DNA of 64,000 nt from contig CP029803.1 in assembly GCA_003226295.1 (NCBI GenBank), forward strand, positions 2,569,966-2,633,965, in the 5' to 3' direction. Of this stretch, positions 26,971 to 35,121 are shown one piece after another; positions within the stretch are counted from its first letter, which is position 1, and each line of letters opens with the position of its first letter. The position numbers and the translations under genes are program-made. This DNA comes from Candidatus Moanabacter tarae. GTDB lineage: Bacteria > Verrucomicrobiota > Verrucomicrobiia > Opitutales > UBA2987. The notes beneath the pieces were generated by a model. It saw only the letters and a list, made by a program, of their open reading frames with translations, made no database searches and had not been told where the DNA came from.

Positions 26971-28786
26971 CGAATGGGCTGGAACTTGAGAATACGGGTT
27001 TAATGTGGAGTGAATTCTGTAACTCAAACTGGCGTTCTGCCTTATTATCTCCCTGCCATCTCCTGATGTCGAAGAAACTGACATAGATAATAAGAGAAAA
27101 GAGCAGGAGCATGAAAATCCCTTGAGTTCTGACAATGACACCTGGAGGGAGTGGTTTACCCCGGATTTTAGCCAGGGTGGCAAAGGCGATATGCCCCCCG
27201 TCCAGGACGGGGATAGGGAGGAGATTAAGGATGGCAAGATTGATGTTTAGAAGGCAGACAAACCAGAGGACGAGCCGGATATCTATCTTCGAAAGCTGAT
27301 CGATAGCCCTAATAATACCCGGAGGCCCACTCAGATTGCGGAATCCAATATCTGACTTCGTGCTGACAAGACTGCCTAGGACTTGGAAAGTTGTTTGGAT
27401 GATCTCAGTAAACTGTTCAATGGGATTGAGATATATGGTCATCTGCCGGCCACCTAGTTGGGCGCCAATCATGGGTCTTTTCTGAGGAGAAATTAGCGAT
27501 GCAGATGCGGTGCCAAGGATCGCAAAATGTTTGGTTTCACTTTCCCTTTCAATTATCAGGCTCAAGGTCCCCTCAGGGCTCTCGTTGACTAACTCGACCC
27601 AGGATTCAAGAGAAGTGTAAGAACTCCTACTCACGGATTGAATTCGATCGCCGCTGAATATGCCGGAGAAGACAAGACCGGTTGGGTCATCAAGGTGGTG
27701 AACCGTAAGGACGGAGGGAGACGAAGGATTAGCAGGATCTGCTGGCCTTTCATCCGATCGGTAAATTGGCTGTAGGGTGAGGGTGGCTTCACGCTTTATA
27801 TCTTTAACAGTCAGTTTTCCTAGTGGCTTGGTGAAGGCGACGGCCTCTGGTTCAATCGCAGTATCGAATATATCTCCATTTCGGTCGATTGTGAGGACAA
27901 CACTGCGATCGCCTGTTTCGATCAGATATTCGATAAAACTTCTAAGCGAAAACATTTTGATGCCGTCAATGGCTAACACCTGGTCATCGATCTTGAGACC
28001 TGAGCGGGAAGCCGGTGAATCATCTTCGATTCGTTTTACGATCAAGGAATGGGCTGGACGAATATCTATTAGTCGGAGGCGTTCACCAGAGGCAGGATTG
28101 ATTTCTACCAACTGTGGGAACACATCAAGTTTAAAAATTTTTCCATCTCTTTCTATTGTAAAGACTGCCTTAGGACTTCCCGTATCGTCGCGTCCTGAGC
28201 CGGTGATTAGCGTATGGATTAACTCAGAGAAATTCGAAACCTCTTGGTCATCGATAGCAAGGACCCTATCGCCTGGCCTTAAACCAGCGGCAAAAGCCGG
28301 GCCTTCAACCTCGGTGTTTTCATCTAGAGTCAGCGTTTTGCCAACATGGCCAATTACTGTAGTCTGTGCTTCTTCACTGGATGGTTGACCGACTCCCCAG
28401 AGGATGGAAGAGATGACGAAGGCAAAGATAATGTTGAATACGGCACCCATAACTGAGACGATCAGTTTGTCTGTAAAGGAAATCGGCGGAAGTTCCTCCG
28501 CCGATTGGGCGTGTCTCCCTTCAACTGCTCCGAGTTCAGCTAATTGGGGAAGGGCTACGTAGCCGCCAATTGGGAGGAGAGATATACAATACTCGATTCC
28601 ACCGCGGTTCCAGGATATTACTTTGGGACCGAAACCGATAGAGAATCTTTCAATTTTGAGCCCTCGTCTTTTCGCCGCAAGGAAATGACCAAGCTCGTGG
28701 ACAAATATAGATCCACCGAAGAGCAGGATTATGAGAAAAAGTGACCATGTGTTCGCAAATAGTGGCTGTATCACTGCGGGATTCAT
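26960..28786 (-). CDS. rseP: RIP metalloprotease RseP-like site-2 protease with three PDZ-like repeats
   Basis: The 608-residue inner-membrane protease is longer than E. coli RseP (450). The zinc site HELGH is at residues 30-34 in the first membrane span and LDGGH at about 528-532 in the C-terminal region, with NLLPIPV just before it. Between them lie three PDZ-like segments: GPAFAAGLRPGDRVLAID, SPASRSGLKIDDQVLAID and a divergent third, GIFSGDRIQSV. By family role it cleaves membrane-anchored regulators such as anti-sigma factors and signal peptides. It starts 18 bp behind dxr and overlaps ispG by 11 bp, the usual place in envelope/isoprenoid operons. Confidence 0.93.
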   Translation of the reverse strand: MNPAVIQPLFANTWSLFLIILLFGGSIFVHELGHFLAAKRRGLKIERFSIGFGPKVISWNRGGIEYCISLLPIGGYVALPQLAELGAVEGRHAQSAEELPPISFTDKLIVSVMGAVFNIIFAFVISSILWGVGQPSSEEAQTTVIGHVGKTLTLDENTEVEGPAFAAGLRPGDRVLAIDDQEVSNFSELIHTLITGSGRDDTGSPKAVFTIERDGKIFKLDVFPQLVEINPASGERLRLIDIRPAHSLIVKRIEDDSPASRSGLKIDDQVLAIDGIKMFSLRSFIEYLIETGDRSVVLTIDRNGDIFDTAIEPEAVAFTKPLGKLTVKDIKREATLTLQPIYRSDERPADPANPSSPSVLTVHHLDDPTGLVFSGIFSGDRIQSVSRSSYTSLESWVELVNESPEGTLSLIIERESETKHFAILGTASASLISPQKRPMIGAQLGGRQMTIYLNPIEQFTEIIQTTFQVLGSLVSTKSDIGFRNLSGPPGIIRAIDQLSKIDIRLVLWFVCLLNINLAILNLLPIPVLDGGHIAFATLAKIRGKPLPPGVIVRTQGIFMLLLFSLIIYVSFFDIRRWQGDNKAERQFELQNSLHIKPVFSSSSPFDDQ

Positions 28787-28804
28787 TTGGACGGAAGTTT
28801 CAGA

Positions 28805-29977
28805 TTAGTCCGAGGAAAAACTTAGCACCAGTTCTCTTCCCAGGGATCGCGCGGCAGAATCAGCGGCGATCACATCATCGAGATTAGCAGGATCCAGGTT
28901 TCTTGTCTTTTGTAGCGACTCTTCGATGATCTCAGCAATCTCGAGATATTTAATGGAGCCGCGCAAAAAAGCAGATACAGCAACTTCGTTTACAGCATTG
29001 AACACAGTCGGAGCTATGCCTTCAGCTTCCATCGCTTCACGCGCTAAACGTAGACAAGGAAATCTGCCGTAATCTGGGGGATGAAATTCGAGCCCCCAAG
29101 TTTGGGAAAAGTCGAGAGATTCATCAACTCCCGGCGCCCTATGGGGGTAAAGTAAAGCATTTTGAATTGCAAATGTCATGGAGGGGGGGGAAAGCTGTGC
29201 AATAATGGAACCATCGACAAATTCTACTAATGAATGGACGATACTTTGGGGGTGAATGACAACCTCAATTCTCTTTGCCGCATCGCCGAAGAGCCATTTT
29301 GCCTCTATAAGTTCCAACCCTTTGTTAGCCATGGTCGAAGAGTCGACAGTGATTTTAGTACCCATTGACCAATTTGGGTGCTTTGTTGCGTCTGCCGGCC
29401 GAATTGACTTCATTTGATCGCGGGTAAAGTTGCGGAAAGGACCACCGGAGGCGGTAAGGATTATCCTGGCTACTTCACTGGACTTTCTCCCATCAAGGCA
29501 CTGAAAGATGGCATTGTGTTCGCTGTCAATTGGAAGAATTTGGGTATTGAATTTCTGGGTTGCTGCGGTGACGAATTTACCCGCCATCACCATCACCTCC
29601 TTGCTTGCCAGAGCGATTTCTTTCCCAGCAGAGATCGCGGCGAGGCTCGGTTCTAGACCCATAGTCCCGACTATAGCTACGACTACCGTATCGACATCAG
29701 GATGAGTTGCGACTTCGTTCAAGCCTTCTATGCCGCTTCCCAGTGCGACTGAGTTCCCGAATAGTTTTTCTCTTTTAGCTTGGCGGCAAGCAAGGGGATC
29801 AAAAATCGCGGCGACTGAGACGTTGAATTCTTTGGCAATTTCAGCGAGACGCAAAGATCGAGAATTGCCTGCTATGCCCACTAGGCGAAGACGGTCTGGA
29901 TTTGCGCGAACAACTCGAAGTGTACTAGCTCCGATTGATCCAGTTGCACCGAGTAGGGCGATGTTCTTAGGGCGCAT
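28805..29977 (-). CDS. dxr: 1-deoxy-D-xylulose 5-phosphate reductoisomerase
   Basis: The 390-residue NADPH enzyme makes MEP, the second step of the non-mevalonate pathway that ispG also serves. The N-terminal NADPH motif is LLGATGSIGASTLRVV, and the metal and substrate motifs LPIDSEHNAIFQCL, LTASGGPFR, HPNWSMGTKITVDSSTMANKGLELIEA and HPQSIVHSLVEFVDGS are all present. It lies 248 bp behind cdsA and 18 bp before rseP. Length is normal. Confidence 0.97.
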   Translation of the reverse strand: MRPKNIALLGATGSIGASTLRVVRANPDRLRLVGIAGNSRSLRLAEIAKEFNVSVAAIFDPLACRQAKREKLFGNSVALGSGIEGLNEVATHPDVDTVVVAIVGTMGLEPSLAAISAGKEIALASKEVMVMAGKFVTAATQKFNTQILPIDSEHNAIFQCLDGRKSSEVARIILTASGGPFRNFTRDQMKSIRPADATKHPNWSMGTKITVDSSTMANKGLELIEAKWLFGDAAKRIEVVIHPQSIVHSLVEFVDGSIIAQLSPPSMTFAIQNALLYPHRAPGVDESLDFSQTWGLEFHPPDYGRFPCLRLAREAMEAEGIAPTVFNAVNEVAVSAFLRGSIKYLEIAEIIEESLQKTRNLDPANLDDVIAADSAARSLGRELVLSFSSD

Positions 29978-30225
29978 GATAATGAGTAACTAAAGTATCT
30001 TATACATTAATTGCAGAAGAAGAGAATAGGTACCACATTGTAGAGAGCGGGAAAACGCAACCGATTACTGGACCTCATCGAATCGTAACGGCCAGAGCAA
30101 TCTTTTGATTCCCTGATCTAGGTTTTAGTAAGACACTCCATATCGAGATAAGATAAAGTTGAAACTTAAAGTTCCTTATTTCATGAGGTCTTATCTGAAT
30201 GCTCAAAGCAAATAAGGATCGATTC

Positions 30226-31038
30226 TTAGCTGATCAAAAAGACTCGAATCAGAACATAGCCGCAGGGAGCACTGATAAGTAGGCTGTCAGCGAGATCGAG
30301 GGCACCGCCGATTCCAGGAATAATGGTCCCTGAATCTTTCTGGTGCGCCAAGCGTTTCAGGTACGATTGAACGAGATCTGACACAATCGCAGTTGCCGAG
30401 ATTGGGAAAGCAAGTAGAACAGCAGATGCGGGCGAGAATAATTGAGGCAGGTGGTTCTTGAATGCGAGAACGTATGTGGCCCCAGCAAGCCCGGATACGA
30501 CAACCCCCCCGATCGCGCCTTCCCAAGTCTTATTCGGGCTCGTCTTGGGCGCTATCTTCCTACTGCCAATAGCTTTACCGACGAGTAGACCTCCGACATC
30601 GGTAAATTTGGCAGTCAGAATAAGCCAGACAGCAAGAAGTAAACCTTCTTTTCTGTCAGTCGGTAGATTAAGGGTAAGAACGATAAAGCTTAGAGCGAAA
30701 GGAATGCAGAGAATTCCGAAGAGTGTTACGGCTACTCTTCTAGTAATTGACGAGCTGCTAAATTCGGCTAGCGCAGTGGAGGCCAGGCAGATGAGAGAAA
30801 GAATGATGAAATCTTGGAAGGTTCCGAAATAAGAAACGAGAATAAGAACCGTTCCAAGAGCTGCTCCTGGCTGGACGTATCCAGGCCTTCCGGACTTTTC
30901 GAGCAGGGTGTAGAATTCAGACTGTGCTAGGATAGAAAGAGAAACTACCAGAAGAAGTCCGGCAATGGGACCAAACAGGACAAGAACTACTATAATTGTG
31001 CTCCAAAGGACCAGGGTACTGAGAACTCTAGGTGTCAC
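30226..31038 (-). CDS. cdsA: Phosphatidate cytidylyltransferase
   Basis: The 270-residue membrane enzyme makes CDP-diacylglycerol from phosphatidate and CTP. Multiple hydrophobic segments precede the C-terminal signature, seen here as KDSGTIIPGIGGALDLADSLL (residues about 238-258), close to the family pattern KD.G..iPGHGG.lDR.Ds but with IGGALDLAD where GGxLDRxD is usual. PNKTWEGAIGG near residue 167-177 is also typical. Start GTG at 31038 overlaps the uppS stop (GTGA), so the two are coupled. Confidence 0.92.
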   Translation of the reverse strand: MTPRVLSTLVLWSTIIVVLVLFGPIAGLLLVVSLSILAQSEFYTLLEKSGRPGYVQPGAALGTVLILVSYFGTFQDFIILSLICLASTALAEFSSSSITRRVAVTLFGILCIPFALSFIVLTLNLPTDRKEGLLLAVWLILTAKFTDVGGLLVGKAIGSRKIAPKTSPNKTWEGAIGGVVVSGLAGATYVLAFKNHLPQLFSPASAVLLAFPISATAIVSDLVQSYLKRLAHQKDSGTIIPGIGGALDLADSLLISAPCGYVLIRVFLIS

Positions 31039-31781
31039 TTGTTAAGAAGAAGCTCGGGAAGAGAACTTTTCACCTGATCACCCGTCATTCCGAAACGGCG
31101 CTCTTTTTTCTTGTAGCTCTTAATGGCTTCCTCGAAGTCCTTAGGACTGAAGTCGGGCCAGAGTTTTTTGGAAAAAATCCATTCCGCATATGCTCCTTGG
31201 AGAAGAAGGAAATTACTCAGACGCGTCTCCCCAGAGGTTCTGATGATCAGGTCTGGATCTGGTATGTCCCAAGTATAAAGATAGCTAGAAAATCGTTTCC
31301 AATTAAGGTCTTTGGGTTGCTCTCTTCCTTCCCTGGCTGCATCGATATAAGCTTTCACTGCATCAATAATCTCCGAGCGTGAGCCATAGTTTACGGCGAG
31401 GACAAATGTCCCCTTAGAGAAGTCTGATGTCTCTTGTACGGTGTCGCGGAGATTTTTCTGAATATTGGCGGGGAAATCTTCAATTCGTCCAATCACCTTC
31501 AGACGTATTTGATGTTGGCGTAACTCTTGGACATGTCTTTTAAGGAAGTTTTCCAGCAAATTCAGGAGAAGCCCCACCTCTTTTTGTGGCCGAGCCCAAT
31601 TCTCGGCTGAAAAGGCAAAAGCTGTTAGGTAGTGGATTCCGAGGGATTGAGCGCATCGCAGTATACGACGGAGATTTTCAACACCATTTCGGTGTCCTTC
31701 ATTGCGGGGCAAACCCCTTTTTTGGGCCCACCTCCCATTCCCATCCATGATGATTCCCACGTGATTGGGTTTGTTCTCCAT
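31035..31781 (-). CDS. uppS: Isoprenyl (undecaprenyl) diphosphate synthase
   Basis: The cis-prenyltransferase makes the C55 lipid carrier for peptidoglycan and O-antigen. With the start at ATG 31781 (MENKPNHVGIIMDGNGRWA) it has 248 residues, the usual size, and the catalytic Asp lies in IIMDGNGRWA. Other motifs are GHRNGVENLRR, TAFAFSAENWARP, and the C-terminal DPDLIIRTSGETRLSNFLLLQ. The frame reaches 31853 but the extra 24 residues do not resemble the family. It heads the block of cdsA, dxr, rseP and ispG. Confidence 0.96.
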   Translation of the reverse strand: MENKPNHVGIIMDGNGRWAQKRGLPRNEGHRNGVENLRRILRCAQSLGIHYLTAFAFSAENWARPQKEVGLLLNLLENFLKRHVQELRQHQIRLKVIGRIEDFPANIQKNLRDTVQETSDFSKGTFVLAVNYGSRSEIIDAVKAYIDAAREGREQPKDLNWKRFSSYLYTWDIPDPDLIIRTSGETRLSNFLLLQGAYAEWIFSKKLWPDFSPKDFEEAIKSYKKKERRFGMTGDQVKSSLPELLLNK

Positions 31782-32250
31782 GACCGATTCGACCCCCTTC
31801 TTCAAAAATAAGTTTTCCTGGAGAGAGTAAAGGACTTTTCGTAAAAAGAGCAAAAGGAAAGCGTTGGATCTTATTTAGGTTGGGCAATGTGGTGCTGTAC
31901 TCTAAGAGGAATAGTGAGGAGAGGGGGGGCCGATTGAGTTGAGAGTATGTACAATGCGAAAGGGTTCAAACCGAGAACGATTGTAATTTGCCTAATAGTT
32001 CGTCAACATACTACTTACCCTTGAAGCGATATAGAGTTTAAGAAAAAACTGGATGCTTTTGAAGTTCGGGATGGTAGCCAATATCTTCAGATTCATAAGA
32101 GGGTTCAAGGGATGGGGATATTTCAGCCTAAAAGGTTTTTTGGATGTGGCAATTGTAGTCTTCATGATCCAGACTTAAGCAGTCAGGTTTCGAATCACTA
32201 GGCTTGCCGAAGTTGGGTTATCGTCGATATTGTTTCAGTAAAAGGAAGGG
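31782..32250. other. Divergent intergenic region between uppS and sufS
   Basis: About 470 bp between divergent genes; it should hold promoters for both directions. No clear promoter boxes, RNA gene or conserved ORF was found. A ribosome-binding site AAGGAAGGG stands just before the sufS ATG. Confidence 0.5.
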
Positions 32251-33504
32251 ATGAGAGAATTAGGGCAAAGCAAAATACTAAATGTTGGAATTGATGTGGA
32301 ATCAGTTCGGAAGGATTTTCCGATCTTGGATACCAACATTGATGGGAAGCCCCTAGTCTACTTAGACAACGCCGGCACGGCGCAAAAGCCGAAGGCGGTA
32401 ATTCAGCGGGAAACCGAATTCTATACACACCAGAATGCGAATATTCATCGGGGAATTCATCGTCTCAGTGAAATTGCTTCGGATGAATATGAGCGAGCCC
32501 GGAGAAGGATCGCTAGATTTTTTAATGCGGCTCGGGCAGAGGAGATCGTCTTCGTCCGAGGGACTACGGAGGGTGTCAATCTCGTAGCGAATTCCTTTGG
32601 GCGAAAGTATATTAAGGAAGGGGATCATGTAGTTGTTTCAATTCTTGAGCACCATTCGAATTTTATCCCTTGGCAGCTGATGGCAGAGGAACGAGGGGCG
32701 GTTTTTCAAGTAATCCCTATGGACGATAAAGGGGTTCTCGATCTTGAAGCATACGAGGCGATGCTTAGTGAACGTACAAAGATTGTAGCCTTGACTCATA
32801 TCTCGAATGCGATCGGAACGGTAAATCCGGTCAAGGAGATGATTCAATTAGCGCACGCGAGAGGGATCCCAGTTTTGATCGATGGGGCGCAGTCAACGCC
32901 TCATATGAAGGTGGATGTTACCGATCTAGACTGCGATTTTTTCGTATTCTCCGGACACAAAGTCTTTGGCCCAACGGGGATCGGAGTTCTTTATGGGAAA
33001 GAAAGGTGGCTCGACGAGATGCCGCCTTATCAAGTAGGGGGCGGAACGATTCGAACGGTGACTGTCGAGAAAACGGAGTTTCTCGATCCACCCGCAAAAT
33101 TCGAAGGTGGTACTCCAAACATTGGGGGGGCCATCGGATTAGCAACCGCATTCGACTACATTGAGGAACTGGGTATGGGGAGGATTATGAATTACGAAAA
33201 TGAGCTGTATTGCTATGCAAGGGAGAAGCTAGGAGCGCTACCGGATCTAGTTCTGTGGGGTGATGGTTCCGAAATTGCGGCAGTCCTTTCATTTGGAATC
33301 GAAGGCGTCCACTCTCACGATATCAGTACTTTCTTGGATAGCGAAGGTGTTGCCATTCGTGCTGGACATCATTGCGCGAAGCCTCTCATGGGCCGTTTGG
33401 GAATACCTGGAACGGCGCGTGCCTCTTTTTGTTTCTACAATACCAAGGAGGAGATTGACCATCTTGTTGATGGCATCCTCAAAATATCTAAATTTTTCAG
33501 CTGA
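32251..33504 (+). CDS. sufS: Cysteine desulfurase (SufS)
   Basis: The 417-residue PLP enzyme takes sulfur from cysteine for Fe-S cluster assembly. Visible are VYLDNAGTAQKP at residues 37-47 (the family usually has NAATTQKP or NAASSQKP), the HHSNFIPWQ segment, the PLP lysine in FSGHKVFGPTG, GGTIRTVT and the persulfide Cys375 in RAGHHCAKPLMGRLG. The length and the RxGHHCAxP loop place it in group II (SufS) rather than IscS. It has a good ribosome-binding site (AAGGAAGGG). The stop overlaps the sufU start by one base (TGATG), so its sulfur acceptor is co-produced. Confidence 0.96.
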   Translation: MRELGQSKILNVGIDVESVRKDFPILDTNIDGKPLVYLDNAGTAQKPKAVIQRETEFYTHQNANIHRGIHRLSEIASDEYERARRRIARFFNAARAEEIVFVRGTTEGVNLVANSFGRKYIKEGDHVVVSILEHHSNFIPWQLMAEERGAVFQVIPMDDKGVLDLEAYEAMLSERTKIVALTHISNAIGTVNPVKEMIQLAHARGIPVLIDGAQSTPHMKVDVTDLDCDFFVFSGHKVFGPTGIGVLYGKERWLDEMPPYQVGGGTIRTVTVEKTEFLDPPAKFEGGTPNIGGAIGLATAFDYIEELGMGRIMNYENELYCYAREKLGALPDLVLWGDGSEIAAVLSFGIEGVHSHDISTFLDSEGVAIRAGHHCAKPLMGRLGIPGTARASFCFYNTKEEIDHLVDGILKISKFFS

Positions 33505-33953
33505 TGGACGAACTATTCGAACTTTACCAAGAGATTATTCTCGATCATAATAAAAGACCGAGGAATTTCCGTCCTATGGTGGAACACACGCATTCAGCAG
33601 ATGGACAAAACCCTGTTTGTGGGGATGAGATCACTGTTTATGTGAGGATGAGTGGTGATGCGATCGAAGACATCTCTTTTCAGGGCGAGGGGTGTGCCAT
33701 CTCAAAAGCTTCCGCCTCGCTTATGACAAGGCAAGTTAAAGGCATGTCTATCGAAGAGGCAACCGAAGAGTTTAGACGGGTTCAGGGGATGCTAACAGGA
33801 TCTGAAGGCGTAGCTTTCAGCCTCGAAGAAGCAGGAGATATTGCTTCGCTTTCAGGGGTGCGCCGGTTCCCTGCACGAGTGAAGTGCGCAACTTTGGCAT
33901 GGCACGCACTGAAGGCAGCGTTGGAGGGCACTGAAGCCATCTCGACCGAGTGA
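33504..33953 (+). CDS. sufU: SUF system sulfur-transfer protein SufU
   Basis: The 149-residue zinc protein accepts persulfide sulfur from SufS. The zinc ligands Cys39, Asp41, Cys64 and Cys128 sit in NPVCGDEI, GEGCAISKAS and RVKCATLAWHAL, nearly the same numbering as in Bacillus SufU (41, 43, 66, 128). The N-terminal LYQEIILDHNKRPRNF is typical. It overlaps sufS by one base. The scaffold genes sufBCD are not in the window and must lie elsewhere. Confidence 0.95.
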   Translation: MDELFELYQEIILDHNKRPRNFRPMVEHTHSADGQNPVCGDEITVYVRMSGDAIEDISFQGEGCAISKASASLMTRQVKGMSIEEATEEFRRVQGMLTGSEGVAFSLEEAGDIASLSGVRRFPARVKCATLAWHALKAALEGTEAISTE

Positions 33954-34275
33954 CCCCGAGCTGTTTCTAGCAACTATGGTGATATTGTCTAGTGGGATCT
34001 GAGTAAGACTTCCCTTAATGTCTTCCAACCTTGGTCTAATAAAAATTCAACGGCTGCTAGGGTATAGATGATTCCCAAATCCCTATTTCCAGGATTGGTT
34101 TGGTTCTCCTTACGCGATTCCAATGGGAACCCTTTTACTGTATATAGCTGATTTAGGGTCGTCGGACGACCTTCTCAACACTTCAGTATTTAAAGACAAA
34201 GAACACTGGACTCAAGAGAAGCGAATCAAATATCACTCAGTTCGTTTTAATTTGTGTGAGGTTCGGAGAGGATGT
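33954..34275. other. Spacer between convergent sufU and dapF
   Basis: 322 bp between convergent genes without a recognisable gene or a proper terminator. Confidence 0.5.
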
Positions 34276-35121
34276 CTAGCAATTGTATCCTAGTGCTTCT
34301 TGTGCGAACTCAACTGATCCGATTCGGGTGACAGGACCAGTCATTTGGACATCAAATTGGTTAGAAAAATCCAGTTCGAGTTGGCCGCCTGGCATGTGAA
34401 CAATCAACCTATGGTCGACCGCGCCCATTTTAATGGCTACTGCTGCGGCGGCACAACTACTGCTCCCCGATGCGAGGGTATAACCGGCGCCTCTTTCCCA
34501 AATTTCAATGCGAATATTCTGTCGGTCCAGGATTTGGAGGAGTTGGACGTTGGTGCGATTAGGGAAAAGGGAATGATTTTCGAGTAATGGGCCAATTAGT
34601 TTAGCTTTTGTGGAAGAAATTTCATCGAGAGGCAGGACGCAATGAGGATTTCCAATGGATGCAGCGTAGAATCTATACGTTTCATTATTTAGTTCGATTA
34701 TCTCGTCGAGGACTTCACGAGGCGGGCCGCTGACGGGAATTTTGTCACTTAGGAATGTAACTTTTCCCATATCTACCGTGATCGTACTCCCGCGCTCCTT
34801 CACAACACACTTTACGCAACCGCCCGAGGTCATCACATTAAACGGCTGAACCGAGACTTTCCCCTTGTCCCAAAGATGGCGAGCGAATATCCTCAGCCCG
34901 TTACCACTCTTTTCTGCCTCGCTCCCATCGGGATTGAAAATTTGCAGTCCGAATTCAGCTTCTTCAGATTGGAGGGGTCCGAAAAGGATTCCGTCAGAAC
35001 CAATTCCGAAGTTGCGATGACAAATCCGCTCAATTGTTACCTTAGAGGGGGGGTGTTTCTGAAGGGTAGCGTCCAGGACTAGGTAATCGTTCCCCAGGGC
35101 GTGGTACTTTTCAAATTTCAT
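34276..35121 (-). CDS. dapF: Diaminopimelate epimerase (DapF) homologue with Ser at both catalytic Cys positions
   Basis: The 281-residue protein has the DapF fold signature: MKFEKYHALGNDYLVLD, GIGSDGIL, FNPDGSEAEKSGNGLR, GNPHCVLPLD and ERGAGYTLASGSSSCAAAA. In characterised DapF the two acid/base cysteines lie in CGNG and ACGTG; here the same places hold Ser72 (KSGNG) and Ser218 (ASGSS). Cys223 nearby is not at the catalytic position. Either serine-type chemistry, another substrate, or loss of epimerase activity is possible. The ATG overlaps the stop of rnr (ATGA). Mpl, encoded at 38.4 kb, acts on DAP-containing peptides, so DAP is expected in the wall and some epimerase should exist. Confidence 0.85.
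   Translation of the reverse strand: MKFEKYHALGNDYLVLDATLQKHPPSKVTIERICHRNFGIGSDGILFGPLQSEEAEFGLQIFNPDGSEAEKSGNGLRIFARHLWDKGKVSVQPFNVMTSGGCVKCVVKERGSTITVDMGKVTFLSDKIPVSGPPREVLDEIIELNNETYRFYAASIGNPHCVLPLDEISSTKAKLIGPLLENHSLFPNRTNVQLLQILDRQNIRIEIWERGAGYTLASGSSSCAAAAVAIKMGAVDHRLIVHMPGGQLELDFSNQFDVQMTGPVTRIGSVEFAQEALGYNC

Noticed and set aside
26971..27237. N-terminal extension of the IspG frame by 89 codons
   Set aside because: It overlaps rseP on the same strand in another frame, and the residues do not resemble any IspG; ATG 26970 gives the normal N-terminus.
27777..28388. 203-codon plus-strand frame, long enough to look real
   Set aside because: Exactly antisense to rseP, serine-rich as expected for a shadow frame, no motif.
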